This document shows positions 1 to 8,500 of a stretch of DNA of 52,156 nt, piece by piece; position 1 is the stretch's first letter, and each line of letters begins with the position of its first letter. A program made the translations under genes and the position numbers. The notes beneath the pieces were generated by a model. That model searched no databases. It had not been told where the DNA came from and worked only from the letters and a program-made list of their open reading frames with translations. Origin of the DNA: Bradyrhizobiaceae bacterium (lineage in GTDB: Bacteria > Pseudomonadota > Alphaproteobacteria > Rhizobiales > Aestuariivirgaceae); the NCBI GenBank assembly GCA_947475225.1, contig CANJMQ010000022.1:1-52156 (forward strand), in the 5' to 3' direction.

Positions 1-822
1 ATCGACATCGGGTCTTCGAACCGCTCCGGCACGCGCCATGGCCCCCGCCAGATACGCGCCGAGTCCTGCATGATCCGCCCCTACAACATGGCGACACGGG
101 CCAAGCCCTTCGAGTCCTTCCAGGTGGCCGACATCGGCGACGTGGCGATCAACACCTTCGACCTGAAGAAGACGGTGGACATCATCGAGAATGCCTATGA
201 CGCGATCCTCGCCGAGAACTGCAAGCCCCTCACGCTGGGCGGTGACCATACGCTCACCCTTCCCATCCTGCGCGCCATGAAGAAGAAGCACGGGCCCGTG
301 GCGCTGATCCATGTCGATGCCCATGCCGACATCAACGACGAGATGTTCGGCGAGAAGATCGCCCACGGCACGCCGTTCCGCCGCGCCGTGGAGGAGGGCC
401 TGCTCGTCTGCGACAAGAGTTACCAGATTGGCTTGCGCGGCTCGGGCTATTCACCGGACGACTTCGACTGGACGCGAAAGCAGGGCTTCACGGTCGTGAC
501 CGCCGAGGAGTGCTGGTACAAGTCGCTGGCGCCCCTCATGGAGCATGTGCGGACCAGGATCGGCAACCACCCGGTCTATCTCACCTATGACATCGACAGC
601 CTCGACCCGGCCTTCGCGCCCGGCACCGGCACGGTGGAGGTGGGTGGCCTCTCGACATGGCAGGCGCTTGAGATCATCCGCGGCTGCCGGGGCTTGAACC
701 TCGTGGGCGGCGACCTCGTCGAAGTCTCGCCGCCACTCGATCCCGTGGGCAACACCGCACTGATCGGGGCGAACTTCCTTTACGAAATGCTCTGCGTGCT
801 GCCTGGCTGTCAGCACGGCTGA
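1..822 (+). CDS. speB: Agmatinase / ureohydrolase family, 5' end outside window
   Basis: Hydrolyses agmatine (or a related guanidino compound) to putrescine and urea in the cytoplasm. The frame is open from base 1; the residues before the first internal Met (base 70), including S-N-R-S-G-T-R, are typical of the family, so the gene is truncated by the window edge and does not start at 70. The Mn2+ site is complete: GGDHT (237-251), DAHAD (around 320-334) and DIDSLDP (around 592-612). Substrate cannot be fixed from sequence: guanidinobutyrase and agmatinase share these motifs. Its last 13 bases overlap the convergent esterase gene. Confidence 0.9.
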   Translation: MDIGSSNRSGTRHGPRQIRAESCMIRPYNMATRAKPFESFQVADIGDVAINTFDLKKTVDIIENAYDAILAENCKPLTLGGDHTLTLPILRAMKKKHGPVALIHVDAHADINDEMFGEKIAHGTPFRRAVEEGLLVCDKSYQIGLRGSGYSPDDFDWTRKQGFTVVTAEECWYKSLAPLMEHVRTRIGNHPVYLTYDIDSLDPAFAPGTGTVEVGGLSTWQALEIIRGCRGLNLVGGDLVEVSPPLDPVGNTALIGANFLYEMLCVLPGCQHG

Positions 823-1766
823 AGCGCGCCTCCGTGCGCGTGGTGACGAACTGCATCGGCGATGGCCCTGAAGCCGGCCATCGCCGCCTTGCTGTGGTGG
901 CGTGAGCGCCAGTAGGAGTGGGCGAGCGCCGGTTCCTCGCGCAGGTGAACGGCAACACCCGCCGCCTTCAGCTTCTCCGCGAAGATCACCCCATCGTCGT
1001 GCAGCGGGTCGTGTGCGGCCACGGTGATGAAGGTGGGCGGCAGGCCGGAAACATCCTTCGCCATGTTGGGAACACCCGTCGGGTCGCTCCAGTTGGCGGA
1101 GCCTTTCGGGCCGAGCAGGGCTGCGAGGCATTCGATCATCTCATCGCGGCTCAGCGCCGGCGAGCTGGCGTGTTCGCGATAGGACATTGTCCCGGTATCG
1201 GCACCGACTGCAGGGTTGATGAGCACGAGGCCGCGAAGACGTGGTCCGCCATCGCGCTTGAGGGCCAGTGCCAAACCCGCCGCCACCTGGCCGCCCGCGC
1301 TGTCACCCGCGGCCATGATGTGAGTGGGGTCGATGCCGATGGCACGGCCAGAGCTTTTCATCCAGTCGAGCACCGTCAACGCGTCCTCGACCTGCGCGGG
1401 GTGCGGGTGCTCGGGTGCCAGGCGATAGTCGAAGCACACCACCACCACGTCCGCCTGGTCGGCCAGCTCGGCGCAGAGGTCGTCATGGGTTTCGCAGGAG
1501 CCCATGGTCCAGCCGCCGCCATGGGCATAGAGCACGCCGGGCTTGGGGTGCTCGCCAGGCGGGCGGTAGATGCGCACATGAATGGCTTCGACGGCGAGGT
1601 CCTCCACCATCAGACGGTCAGGGCGCCGCGCGCGTGCTGATTTGCACTGGTCCTCCCAGGCCTGGCGCTGGCGGGTCAGCGGCCAGGATGGATCCCACGG
1701 CGCTGCAGCCTTCGCCTGGGCCTCGAGATGGGCGCGGGTTTCGGGGTCGAAGGGCTGGCTCGTCAT
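810..1766 (-). CDS. Alpha/beta hydrolase, hormone-sensitive-lipase family esterase
   Basis: Predicted cytoplasmic carboxylesterase of 318 residues. The oxyanion-hole motif HGGGW is at 82-86, the nucleophile elbow GDSAGG at 154-159 (Ser156), and Asp253 (AHDPLHD) and His283 (LAHSYW) complete the triad, in the order and spacing of the HSL family (family IV lipases). No signal peptide. Its 3' end overlaps the agmatinase stop tail to tail, and it faces away from phoR. Natural substrate unknown; short-chain acyl esters are usual for the family. Confidence 0.9.
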   Translation of the reverse strand: MTSQPFDPETRAHLEAQAKAAAPWDPSWPLTRQRQAWEDQCKSARARRPDRLMVEDLAVEAIHVRIYRPPGEHPKPGVLYAHGGGWTMGSCETHDDLCAELADQADVVVVCFDYRLAPEHPHPAQVEDALTVLDWMKSSGRAIGIDPTHIMAAGDSAGGQVAAGLALALKRDGGPRLRGLVLINPAVGADTGTMSYREHASSPALSRDEMIECLAALLGPKGSANWSDPTGVPNMAKDVSGLPPTFITVAAHDPLHDDGVIFAEKLKAAGVAVHLREEPALAHSYWRSRHHSKAAMAGFRAIADAVRHHAHGGALQPC

Positions 1767-1779
1767 GGCGCTAGGCTCC

Positions 1780-1797
1780 CGGCAATCGATCTGTCAT
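1780..1797 (+). promoter_or_regulatory. Possible weak Pho box before phoR
   Basis: CTGTCAT at 1791-1797 is a perfect Pho half-site. The heptamer 11 bases upstream (CGGCAAT, 1780-1786) matches the consensus at only 4 of 7 positions. It lies about 60 bases before the chosen phoR start, in the esterase/phoR intergenic space. Could be chance; an autoregulated phoR would make biological sense. Confidence 0.3.
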
Positions 1798-1857
1798 ATG
1801 AGGCTGCAATCCTGCGCCATTGCAGATGTTTCGTCCATTCCCCGCGCCCGAAGGTTC

Positions 1858-2874
1858 ATGAACCAGAACGTGCCGCAGCCTGCTGACCTCGTCCATGCCA
1901 TGCCCGATCCGGCACTGGTAGTGGATGCGCAGGGCGTCGTTGCCTTCGCCAATGAACTGGCCGTCGAACTGCTCGATACCGAACCGGCCCGCCGCCACCT
2001 TTCTGCTTCGCTGCGCGTGCCTGCGGTACTCGAGGCCGTTACCGCCGCCATTTCAGGTGAGGGTCCGGGCAGCGTCGACTATGAAATCCGCGTGCCGGTG
2101 CCGCGCAGCTTCCGCGCCCATGTCTCCTGCCTCGGCCCGGGCAAGGGCGCCCTGATCGTACTGCGTGACCTGACACGCGAACAGCAGATCGAGCGCATGC
2201 GCGCTGACTTCGTGGCCAATGCCAGCCATGAGCTGAGAACGCCGCTCGCAGCACTTTCGGGCTTCCTCGAGACGATCCAGGGTGCGGCCAAGTCCGACCC
2301 CAAGGCGCAGGAGAAGTTCCTTGGTCTGATGAAGAGCCAGGCCGAGCGCATGCGCCGCCTGATCGACGACCTGCTGTCACTCTCGCGCATCGAGATGAAT
2401 GAGCATGTCAGGCCCTCGGGCGAGGTCGACCTCAACCAGGTCTCGGCCCATGTGCGCGACGTGCTCTCCGGCATGGCAAAGGACTTCGACTGCGAGCTGA
2501 CGCTCGAAAGCGATGGACCGCTGACCATTGCCGGCAGCCGCGACGAGCTTGTGCAGGTGATCCAGAACCTCGCCGAGAACGCCCTGAAATACGGAAGCTC
2601 CGGCAAGCGCGTCGAGATGGTCGTCCACAAGAACGGCGAGTGGGCCGAGGTCAGCGTGCGCGATCATGGCCCCGGCATCTCCGAGCAGCACATCCCGCGG
2701 CTGACCGAGCGCTTCTACCGGGTCAACGTCCAGGACAGCCGCTCGCGCGGCGGCACGGGGCTGGGGTTGGCCATCGTCAAGCACATCGTCAACCGCCACC
2801 GCGGAAGGCTGGTGATCACCTCCGAGCTCGGCAAGGGCAGCACCTTCATGATGAAGCTGCCGCTGAAGGGGTAG
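1858..2874 (+). CDS. phoR: Phosphate regulon sensor histidine kinase PhoR, no membrane segment
   Basis: Sensor kinase/phosphatase for PhoB. From the ATG at 1858 the protein has 338 residues: a PAS-like segment (about 10-105), a HisKA domain with H124 in NASHELRTP, and an ATPase domain with N box (NLAENALKYG, 237-246), G1 (DHGPG, 269-273) and G2 (GGTGLGL, 298-304). The AAGG before 1858 supports this start; an in-frame ATG at 1798 is possible, and anything further upstream is antisense to the esterase and not protein-like. No hydrophobic helix is present, unlike E. coli PhoR, so signalling presumably runs through PstB/PhoU contacts in the cytoplasm (inference). It heads the pst-pho cluster. Confidence 0.9.
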   Translation: MNQNVPQPADLVHAMPDPALVVDAQGVVAFANELAVELLDTEPARRHLSASLRVPAVLEAVTAAISGEGPGSVDYEIRVPVPRSFRAHVSCLGPGKGALIVLRDLTREQQIERMRADFVANASHELRTPLAALSGFLETIQGAAKSDPKAQEKFLGLMKSQAERMRRLIDDLLSLSRIEMNEHVRPSGEVDLNQVSAHVRDVLSGMAKDFDCELTLESDGPLTIAGSRDELVQVIQNLAENALKYGSSGKRVEMVVHKNGEWAEVSVRDHGPGISEQHIPRLTERFYRVNVQDSRSRGGTGLGLAIVKHIVNRHRGRLVITSELGKGSTFMMKLPLKG

Positions 2875-3037
2875 GGCGTGTGACGCCGTCGCTTGCGGGC
2901 GACACGACAATTGTGCGGTTCATCATTCGTGGGCGTGACCCGCGCATCCGGTGTGGTGGCGGCCAAAGGGATGGCCGGATCAAGTCCGCCGGTGGGGGAT
3001 GTTAAGATCTACATTTTTATTGATTTAGATCAATTAT

Positions 3038-3072
3038 TTGTGACGTCACAATACTGTAACCTGACAGTCACA
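3038..3072 (+). promoter_or_regulatory. Pho box array and palindrome upstream of pstS
   Basis: CTGTAAC (3054-3060), four bases, then CAGTCAC (3065-3071) fits the PhoB two-heptamer pattern with an 11-base period. A third related heptamer, ACGTCAC (3043-3049), is exactly one period upstream, giving three possible PhoB half-sites. The upstream one lies inside a perfect 14-base palindrome, TTGTGACGTCACAA (3038-3051). The site is 56 bases before the pstS start, where PhoB activates in known pst operons. Confidence 0.7.
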
Positions 3073-3127
3073 TAAGCGTTTTGTGGCATCCCTAGCTTCC
3101 CCCTGCCTCAGACAGGAGAGACCAAAC

Positions 3128-4168
3128 ATGAAACGCATCCTCTTGACCGCCAGCCTCGTGGCGCTCACCGCCGTGCCGGCCCTTGCCGCGCGCGATCAGA
3201 TCCGCATCGTCGGTTCCTCGACGGTTTATCCCTTCACCACGGCCGTTGCCGAGCAGTTCGGCAAGTCCACCGGCATGAAGACCCCGGTCGTCGAGTCGAC
3301 CGGCACCGGCGGCGGCATGAAGCTGTTCTGCGCCGGCGTCGGCGAGGACACCCCTGACTTCACCAACGCCTCGCGCCACATCAAGAAGGCCGAGTTCGAA
3401 GATTGCGTCAAGAACGGCGTCACCGACATCGTCGAACTCGAAGTGGGCTTCGACGGCCTGTCCGTCGCCCAGTCGAAGGACGCTCCGGCCCTGGCCCTCA
3501 CCAAGCAGCAGCTGTTCCTGGCGCTGGCCAAGGAAATTCCCGACAAGGACGGCAAGCTGGTTGCCAACCCGAACAAGACCTGGAAGGACGTCGACGCGTC
3601 GCTTCCCGACGTGAAGATCGAAGTGCTCGGCCCGCCGCCCACCTCGGGCACGCGTGACAGCTTCGCCGAACTCGCCCTCGAGGCCGGCGCCCTGAAGTTC
3701 CCCGCCATGGCCGACATGAAGAAGGCCGACGCCAAGGCCTTTGAAAAGGTCTGGAAGTCGATCCGCGAGGACGGCGCCTATGTCGAAGCCGGCGAGAACG
3801 ACAACCTGATCGTCCAGAAGCTGGTGGCCAATCCCACCGCCCTCGGCATCTTCGGCTTCTCCTTCGTCGAGCAGAACGCCAACGCCATCAAGGACATTCC
3901 GATCGACGGCGTCGAGGCCAAGTACGAGACCATCGCCGATGGTTCCTACAAGATGTCGCGCCCGCTCTTCATCTACGCCAAGAAGCAGCACGTCGGAGCG
4001 ATCCCCGGCATGGCTGAGTTCGTTGCCGAATACGTGTCCGACAAGGCCATCGGCCAGGACGGCTACCTCGCCGACAAGGGCCTGGTGACGCTTCCGGGCG
4101 CCGAAGCCGACAAGACCCGTGCAGTTGCCAAGGACATGACCGTCATCACGGCGGACGGCCTCAAGTAA
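3128..4168 (+). CDS. pstS: Phosphate ABC transporter, periplasmic binding protein PstS
   Basis: Periplasmic phosphate-binding protein of 346 residues that delivers Pi to PstCA. A Sec signal peptide (basic MKR, hydrophobic core, cleavage near ALA-A at 20-21) is followed by the family pattern IVGSSTVYPF and TGTGGG, which line the Pi site. The start at 3128 has GGAG upstream; the extra 15 in-frame residues before it are not signal-like. It follows the Pho box and is separated from pstC by a hairpin, as expected where PstS is needed in excess over the membrane parts. Confidence 0.97.
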   Translation: MKRILLTASLVALTAVPALAARDQIRIVGSSTVYPFTTAVAEQFGKSTGMKTPVVESTGTGGGMKLFCAGVGEDTPDFTNASRHIKKAEFEDCVKNGVTDIVELEVGFDGLSVAQSKDAPALALTKQQLFLALAKEIPDKDGKLVANPNKTWKDVDASLPDVKIEVLGPPPTSGTRDSFAELALEAGALKFPAMADMKKADAKAFEKVWKSIREDGAYVEAGENDNLIVQKLVANPTALGIFGFSFVEQNANAIKDIPIDGVEAKYETIADGSYKMSRPLFIYAKKQHVGAIPGMAEFVAEYVSDKAIGQDGYLADKGLVTLPGAEADKTRAVAKDMTVITADGLK

Positions 4169-4185
4169 CTGCATAAGTGAGGGAT

Positions 4186-4215
4186 CAGGGGGACCGCGGA
4201 TGAACCGGCCCCCTG
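4186..4215 (+). terminator. Hairpin between pstS and pstC (partial terminator or RNA stabiliser)
   Basis: CAGGGGG (4186-4192) pairs with CCCCCTG (4209-4215); inside it CCG (4194-4196) pairs with CGG (4206-4208) across a one-base bulge. The following sequence is only moderately T-rich, so read-through is expected. This position commonly holds a structure that raises pstS transcript over the rest of the operon. Confidence 0.6.
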
Positions 4216-4249
4216 GTCTTTGCTTCTTCCTGTAAGTTGGAGCGACCTG

Positions 4250-5428
4250 ATGTTCGTGTGGACCGTTCTGCTGATCGTGCTGATGGCCGTGATCGCCTAC
4301 TGGGCCGGCCGCACACATGCGGCGGGACTGGTGACCGCCGGCGGCGCAAGGCTCCACTCTCTTCCCTCCTACCACGGCCTCTTCACCGCCGCCGGTGCAA
4401 TGATCGGCGGTTTGGCGCTCGCCATTGCCGGCGCGCTGGTTTTTGGCGCGCAGTCATTTTTCACGCCGGTCGCCGCGGTGCTCGGCGCAGCCATCGGTGC
4501 GGCCCCGCTCTATGCCAGGAGCTCGCTCGACTTCCGCGCCCGCAACAATTTTGAGCGCATTGTGCTGGTGCTGCTCATCGCCTGCTCCGGCGTTGCCATC
4601 CTCACCACCATCGGCATCGTCTTCTCGGTGCTGTTCGAGACGCTGGTCTTCTTCCGCTCCGTCTCGCCCATCGAATTCCTGTTCGGCACCCACTGGTCGC
4701 CCACCGGCACGCCGGCTTCCTTCGGTTTCATTCCGCTGCTCGCCGGAACGCTGCTGATCACGGTGATCGCGATTGCGGTGGCGGGGCCGCTGGGACTGTT
4801 CTCGGCGATCTTCATGGCGGAATATGCCTCGCCGCGCCTGCGCACCTTCCTGAAGCCGGTGCTTGAAATCCTCGCCGGCATCCCCACCGTGGTGCTGGGC
4901 TTCTTCGCCGCCCTCACGGTCGCGCCGCTCATCCGTGGCTCGGGCGAGGCGATGGGGTTCAGCGTCGCCTCCGAGTCGGCACTGGCCGCCGGCCTCGTCA
5001 TGGGCATGATGATCGTGCCGCTGATTTCCTCGCTCTCGGATGACATCATCAACGCCGTGCCGCAGACCCTGCGCGACGGTTCCTATGCGATGGGTGCCAC
5101 CAAGTCGGAGACCATCAAGAAGGTGGTGCTGCCCGCCGCATTGCCCGGCATCGTCTCGGCTTTCATGCTGGCCATCTCGCGCGCCGTGGGCGAAACCATG
5201 ATCGTCGTGATGGCGGCGGGCCTTGCCGCCAACCTCACCGCCAATCCGCTCGCGGCCGTCACCACCATCACGGTGCAGATCGCCACCTTGCTGGTGGGCG
5301 ACCAGGAATTCGACTCGCCCAAGACGCTGTCGGCCTTTGCACTTGGCTTCGTATTGTTCTTCTTCACGCTGGTCCTCAACTACATCGCACTGCGCATCGT
5401 GCAGAAATACCGGGAACAATATGACTGA
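4250..5428 (+). CDS. pstC: Phosphate ABC transporter permease PstC
   Basis: Inner-membrane permease of 392 residues that pairs with PstA. The ATG at 4250 has GGAG 8 bases upstream and a hydrophobic first helix; a TTG 30 bases earlier is less likely. The N-terminal third carries extra predicted helices before the usual six-helix permease core, an extension seen in alphaproteobacterial PstC. The cytoplasmic coupling loop with the EAA-like segment (DGSYAMGATKSETIKKVVLP) lies around residues 280-300. The stop overlaps the pstA start by 8 bases, so translation is coupled. Confidence 0.95.
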   Translation: MFVWTVLLIVLMAVIAYWAGRTHAAGLVTAGGARLHSLPSYHGLFTAAGAMIGGLALAIAGALVFGAQSFFTPVAAVLGAAIGAAPLYARSSLDFRARNNFERIVLVLLIACSGVAILTTIGIVFSVLFETLVFFRSVSPIEFLFGTHWSPTGTPASFGFIPLLAGTLLITVIAIAVAGPLGLFSAIFMAEYASPRLRTFLKPVLEILAGIPTVVLGFFAALTVAPLIRGSGEAMGFSVASESALAAGLVMGMMIVPLISSLSDDIINAVPQTLRDGSYAMGATKSETIKKVVLPAALPGIVSAFMLAISRAVGETMIVVMAAGLAANLTANPLAAVTTITVQIATLLVGDQEFDSPKTLSAFALGFVLFFFTLVLNYIALRIVQKYREQYD

Positions 5429-6929
5429 GGTCCGGAACGAGCTGGTCAAGAAGCGCTACGCCGCCGAGCGCCGCTTCAAGTTCTATGGCGCGGCGGCCCT
5501 CACGCTCACGGCATTGTTCCTCGCCGCGTTGCTGGTCGACGTGATCATCAAGGGCATCCCCGCTTTCCATGAGACCAGCGTCGAGATCGACGTGAAGGTC
5601 GATCCGGCCGATGTCGACCCCGCCAACCTGCCGGGCGGCAACTACGACAAGATGATCAAGGAGGCCTTCCGCGCCGAGTTCCCGGAGGTCACTGGTCGCG
5701 CCGAGAAGAAGGCGCTGACCGGGCTGCTCTCCACGGGCGGCGCGGACTCGCTGCGCAGCATGGTGACTGCCGATCCGTCGATCATCGGCAAGACCGTCAC
5801 CGTGCCTGTCCTGCTGGGCGATGACGCCGACCTTTTCCTCAAGGGACTGCTCACCGAGCAGAAGACGGTTCCGGGCAAGGCCACGCTGCACATCGCCAGG
5901 CTCGAGGGCGAGGAAGGCTTCGTGCTGACCGGGGACACGACCGGCGAAGCGGCCGAGAAGCAGCTGGGCCTCACACCCGGCGACATCGTGCGCTTCAAGG
6001 GCGGCGCGGTGCGCGTCACCGGCGTGCAGAACGGCTATCTGAAGGCCGATCCGGTGCTGCCGCCCGATCCGTCCGTTTCCATGCTTGATGCCGGCCAATG
6101 GGATGTCGTCAGTTTCTCGGTGCCGGAGGCGAACCGCCGCATCAACGACAACCAGGCCCTGTGGCTCGACCAGTTGAAGAGCGAGGGCCGCGTCAAGAAT
6201 TCCTTCTCCTGGCGCTTCTTTGAAGCCGGCGACTCGCGTGAACCGGAACTGGCGGGCATCCGCGGTGCGCTCATCGGTTCGCTGCTGACCGTTCTGGTGG
6301 CACTCTCGCTCGCCCTGCCGCTCGGCATCGCGGCGGCGGTCTACCTCGAGGAGTTCGCGCCCAAGAACAAGTGGACGGACCTGATCGAGGTCAACATCAA
6401 CAACCTTGCCGCCGTGCCATCCATCATCTTCGGCCTGCTCGGCCTCGCGGTGTTCCTCAACTTCTTCGGCCTGCCGCGCTCCGCGCCACTCGTTGGCGGC
6501 CTTGTGCTGGCGCTGCTCGTGCTGCCCACCATCATCATCGCCTCGCGCGCGGCACTCAAAGCCGTGCCGCCGTCGATCACCGAGGCGGCCCTGGGCGTCG
6601 GCGCCTCGAAGCAGCAGGCGGTGTTTCAGCACGTTCTGCCGTTGGCCCTTCCCGGCATCATGACCGGCACCATCCTCGGGCTGGCCCGCGCCTTCGGCGA
6701 AACAGCCCCGCTGCTCATGATCGGCATGGTGGCCTTCATCGCCGACATTCCGCAGGGCTTCACGAGCGCCGCCACGGTGCTGCCGGTACAGGTGTTCCTG
6801 TGGTCGGACCTTCCCGAAATGGCCTTCAAGGCCAAGACAGCGGCTGCCATCATCGTGCTGCTGGTCGTGCTTTTCGCCCTCAATGCCGTCGCCATCTATC
6901 TTCGCAAGCGCTTCGAGCGCCGCTGGTAA
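5421..6929 (+). CDS. pstA: Phosphate ABC transporter permease PstA, with large periplasmic insert
   Basis: Partner permease of PstC, 502 residues against about 300 in E. coli. After a first helix (about 23-47) comes a soluble stretch of roughly 240 residues before the remaining permease core (from about 275), which carries its own EAA-like loop (TEAALGVGASKQQAVFQHVL). The N-terminal part fits the DUF3333 type of alphaproteobacterial PstA. The ATG at 5421 lies inside the end of pstC; reading further upstream in frame gives only pstC antiphase sequence. It is followed 15 bases later by pstB. Confidence 0.95.
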   Translation: MTEVRNELVKKRYAAERRFKFYGAAALTLTALFLAALLVDVIIKGIPAFHETSVEIDVKVDPADVDPANLPGGNYDKMIKEAFRAEFPEVTGRAEKKALTGLLSTGGADSLRSMVTADPSIIGKTVTVPVLLGDDADLFLKGLLTEQKTVPGKATLHIARLEGEEGFVLTGDTTGEAAEKQLGLTPGDIVRFKGGAVRVTGVQNGYLKADPVLPPDPSVSMLDAGQWDVVSFSVPEANRRINDNQALWLDQLKSEGRVKNSFSWRFFEAGDSREPELAGIRGALIGSLLTVLVALSLALPLGIAAAVYLEEFAPKNKWTDLIEVNINNLAAVPSIIFGLLGLAVFLNFFGLPRSAPLVGGLVLALLVLPTIIIASRAALKAVPPSITEAALGVGASKQQAVFQHVLPLALPGIMTGTILGLARAFGETAPLLMIGMVAFIADIPQGFTSAATVLPVQVFLWSDLPEMAFKAKTAAAIIVLLVVLFALNAVAIYLRKRFERRW

Positions 6930-6944
6930 GTCAGGATCAGTCAC

Positions 6945-7766
6945 ATGAACGCGCCCGTCCACCACCAGACCCTTGTCACCCCGGCCCATCCGAAGGCGCT
7001 CGCCAGCGGTCAGTTCAAGGTGACCGCGCGCGACGTCGACGTCTATTATGGCGAGAAACAAGCCATCAAGGACCTGTCGATCGACATTCCCGACCGCTCG
7101 GTCTCGGCCTTCATCGGCCCCTCGGGCTGCGGCAAGTCCACCTTCCTGCGCTGCATCAACCGCATGAACGATACGATCCCCACCTGCCGCGTGACGGGCG
7201 ACATCAAGGTGGACGGCAATGACATCTATGACCCCAACATCGACGTGGTGCAGCTGCGCGCCAAGGTCGGCATGGTGTTCCAGAAGCCCAATCCCTTCCC
7301 GAAGTCGATCTACGAGAACGTGGCCTATGGCCCGCGCATCCACGGCCTCGCCACCAACAAGACCGAACTCGACGAGATCGTCGAGAAGAGTCTGCGCAAG
7401 GCGGGGCTCTGGGAAGAGGTGAAGGACCGCCTCCAGCATCCCGGCACCGGCCTGTCCGGCGGCCAGCAGCAGCGCCTGTGCATCGCGCGCGCCATCGCGG
7501 TGAACCCCGAGGTGATCCTGATGGACGAGCCGTGCTCGGCCTTGGACCCCATCGCCACGGCGCGCATCGAGGAGCTGATCGACGAGCTCCGCCAGAACTA
7601 CTGCATCGTCATCGTGACCCATTCCATGCAGCAGGCGGCGCGTGTCTCGCAGCTCACCGCCTTCTTCCACCTCGGCACACTGGTGGAATATGGCGATACC
7701 GACGAGATGTTCACCGCGCCCCAGGAAAAGCGTACGCAGGATTACATCACCGGCCGCTTCGGCTGA
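6945..7766 (+). CDS. pstB: Phosphate ABC transporter ATPase PstB
   Basis: ATPase of 273 residues that powers PstCA. Walker [10 protein letters not shown] is at 58-66, the Q-loop at VFQKPNPFP (111-119), the signature LSGGQQQR at 170-177 and Walker B VILMDEP at 190-196. In the Pho system PstB also relays the transport state to PhoU/PhoR. The N-terminal ~20 residues precede the fold and are poorly conserved. Third cistron after pstS, 11 bases before phoU. Confidence 0.97.
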   Translation: MNAPVHHQTLVTPAHPKALASGQFKVTARDVDVYYGEKQAIKDLSIDIPDRSVSAFIGPSGCGKSTFLRCINRMNDTIPTCRVTGDIKVDGNDIYDPNIDVVQLRAKVGMVFQKPNPFPKSIYENVAYGPRIHGLATNKTELDEIVEKSLRKAGLWEEVKDRLQHPGTGLSGGQQQRLCIARAIAVNPEVILMDEPCSALDPIATARIEELIDELRQNYCIVIVTHSMQQAARVSQLTAFFHLGTLVEYGDTDEMFTAPQEKRTQDYITGRFG

Positions 7767-7777
7767 GGAGAGAGAGA

Positions 7778-8500
7778 ATGTCTGACCATATTGTAAAGTC
7801 CTATGACGAGGACCTCTCGCAGCTCAAGACGATGCTTGCCCAGATGGGCGGCCTCGTGGAACAGCAGCTCGACGACGCCATCGATGCGCTGACCAGGCGC
7901 GACACGGCACTCGCCGACCGGGTGATCCAGAACGATGAGCGCGTTGACGTGCTGGAGCACCAGATCGAAGAGAAGGCGATCCTGACCATCGCCAAGCGCC
8001 AGCCGGTGGCCCGCGACCTGCGCGAGATCATGGTGGCCATCCGCATGGCGTCTGATCTGGAGCGCATGGGCGACCTTGCCAAGAACACGGCGAAGCGCAC
8101 CCACGCCATGTCGGACCAGCTGCCGCGCAAGCTGACGGCGGGGGTCACCCGCATGGGCCGCCTCGCCCAGGTCGAGCTCAAGAACATCCTCGATGCCTAT
8201 TCGCGTTCCGATGCGGAAATGGCGATGGAGGTGTGGCGGTCCGACGAGGAACTCGACGCGCTCTACAACTCGATCTTCCGCGAGCTCCTCACCTATATGA
8301 TGGAAGACCCGCGCAACATCTCGATCTGCACGCATCTTCTGTTCGCCGCCAAGAACATGGAGCGCATCGGCGACCACGCCACCAACATCGCCGAGAACAT
8401 CCATTATCTCGTAAACGGCAAGCCGCTGGGCGAAGGGCGTCCGAAGAAGGACGTGACCAGCGCCATGCGCATTGGCCTTGAGGAGACCGACGACAGATGA
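7778..8500 (+). CDS. phoU: Phosphate signalling protein PhoU
   Basis: Negative regulator linking Pst activity to PhoR, 240 residues, all-helical and cytoplasmic. Two PhoU repeats are visible, each with the acidic/basic metal-site pattern: DLERMGDLAKN (about 91-101) and NMERIGDHATN (about 193-203). GAGGAGAGAGAGA precedes the ATG at 7778. The stop overlaps the phoB start as ATGA. Loss of phoU normally derepresses the Pho regulon. Confidence 0.97.
   Translation: MSDHIVKSYDEDLSQLKTMLAQMGGLVEQQLDDAIDALTRRDTALADRVIQNDERVDVLEHQIEEKAILTIAKRQPVARDLREIMVAIRMASDLERMGDLAKNTAKRTHAMSDQLPRKLTAGVTRMGRLAQVELKNILDAYSRSDAEMAMEVWRSDEELDALYNSIFRELLTYMMEDPRNISICTHLLFAAKNMERIGDHATNIAENIHYLVNGKPLGEGRPKKDVTSAMRIGLEETDDR

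Noticed and set aside
1582..1857. N-terminal extension of phoR that would add 92 residues
   Set aside because: Lies opposite the esterase gene, shows no membrane helix or conserved pattern, and has no ribosome site.
3038..3051. TGACGTCA as a CRE-like site
   Set aside because: The match to the eukaryotic CREB site is coincidental; bacteria have no such factor. Kept only as a palindrome by the Pho box.
5376..7670. Very long open frame (764 codons) on the minus strand
   Set aside because: It is exactly antisense to pstA and pstB, which have complete motifs; its sequence is rich in His, Gln, Gly and Arg with no domain, typical of a mirror frame in GC-rich DNA.
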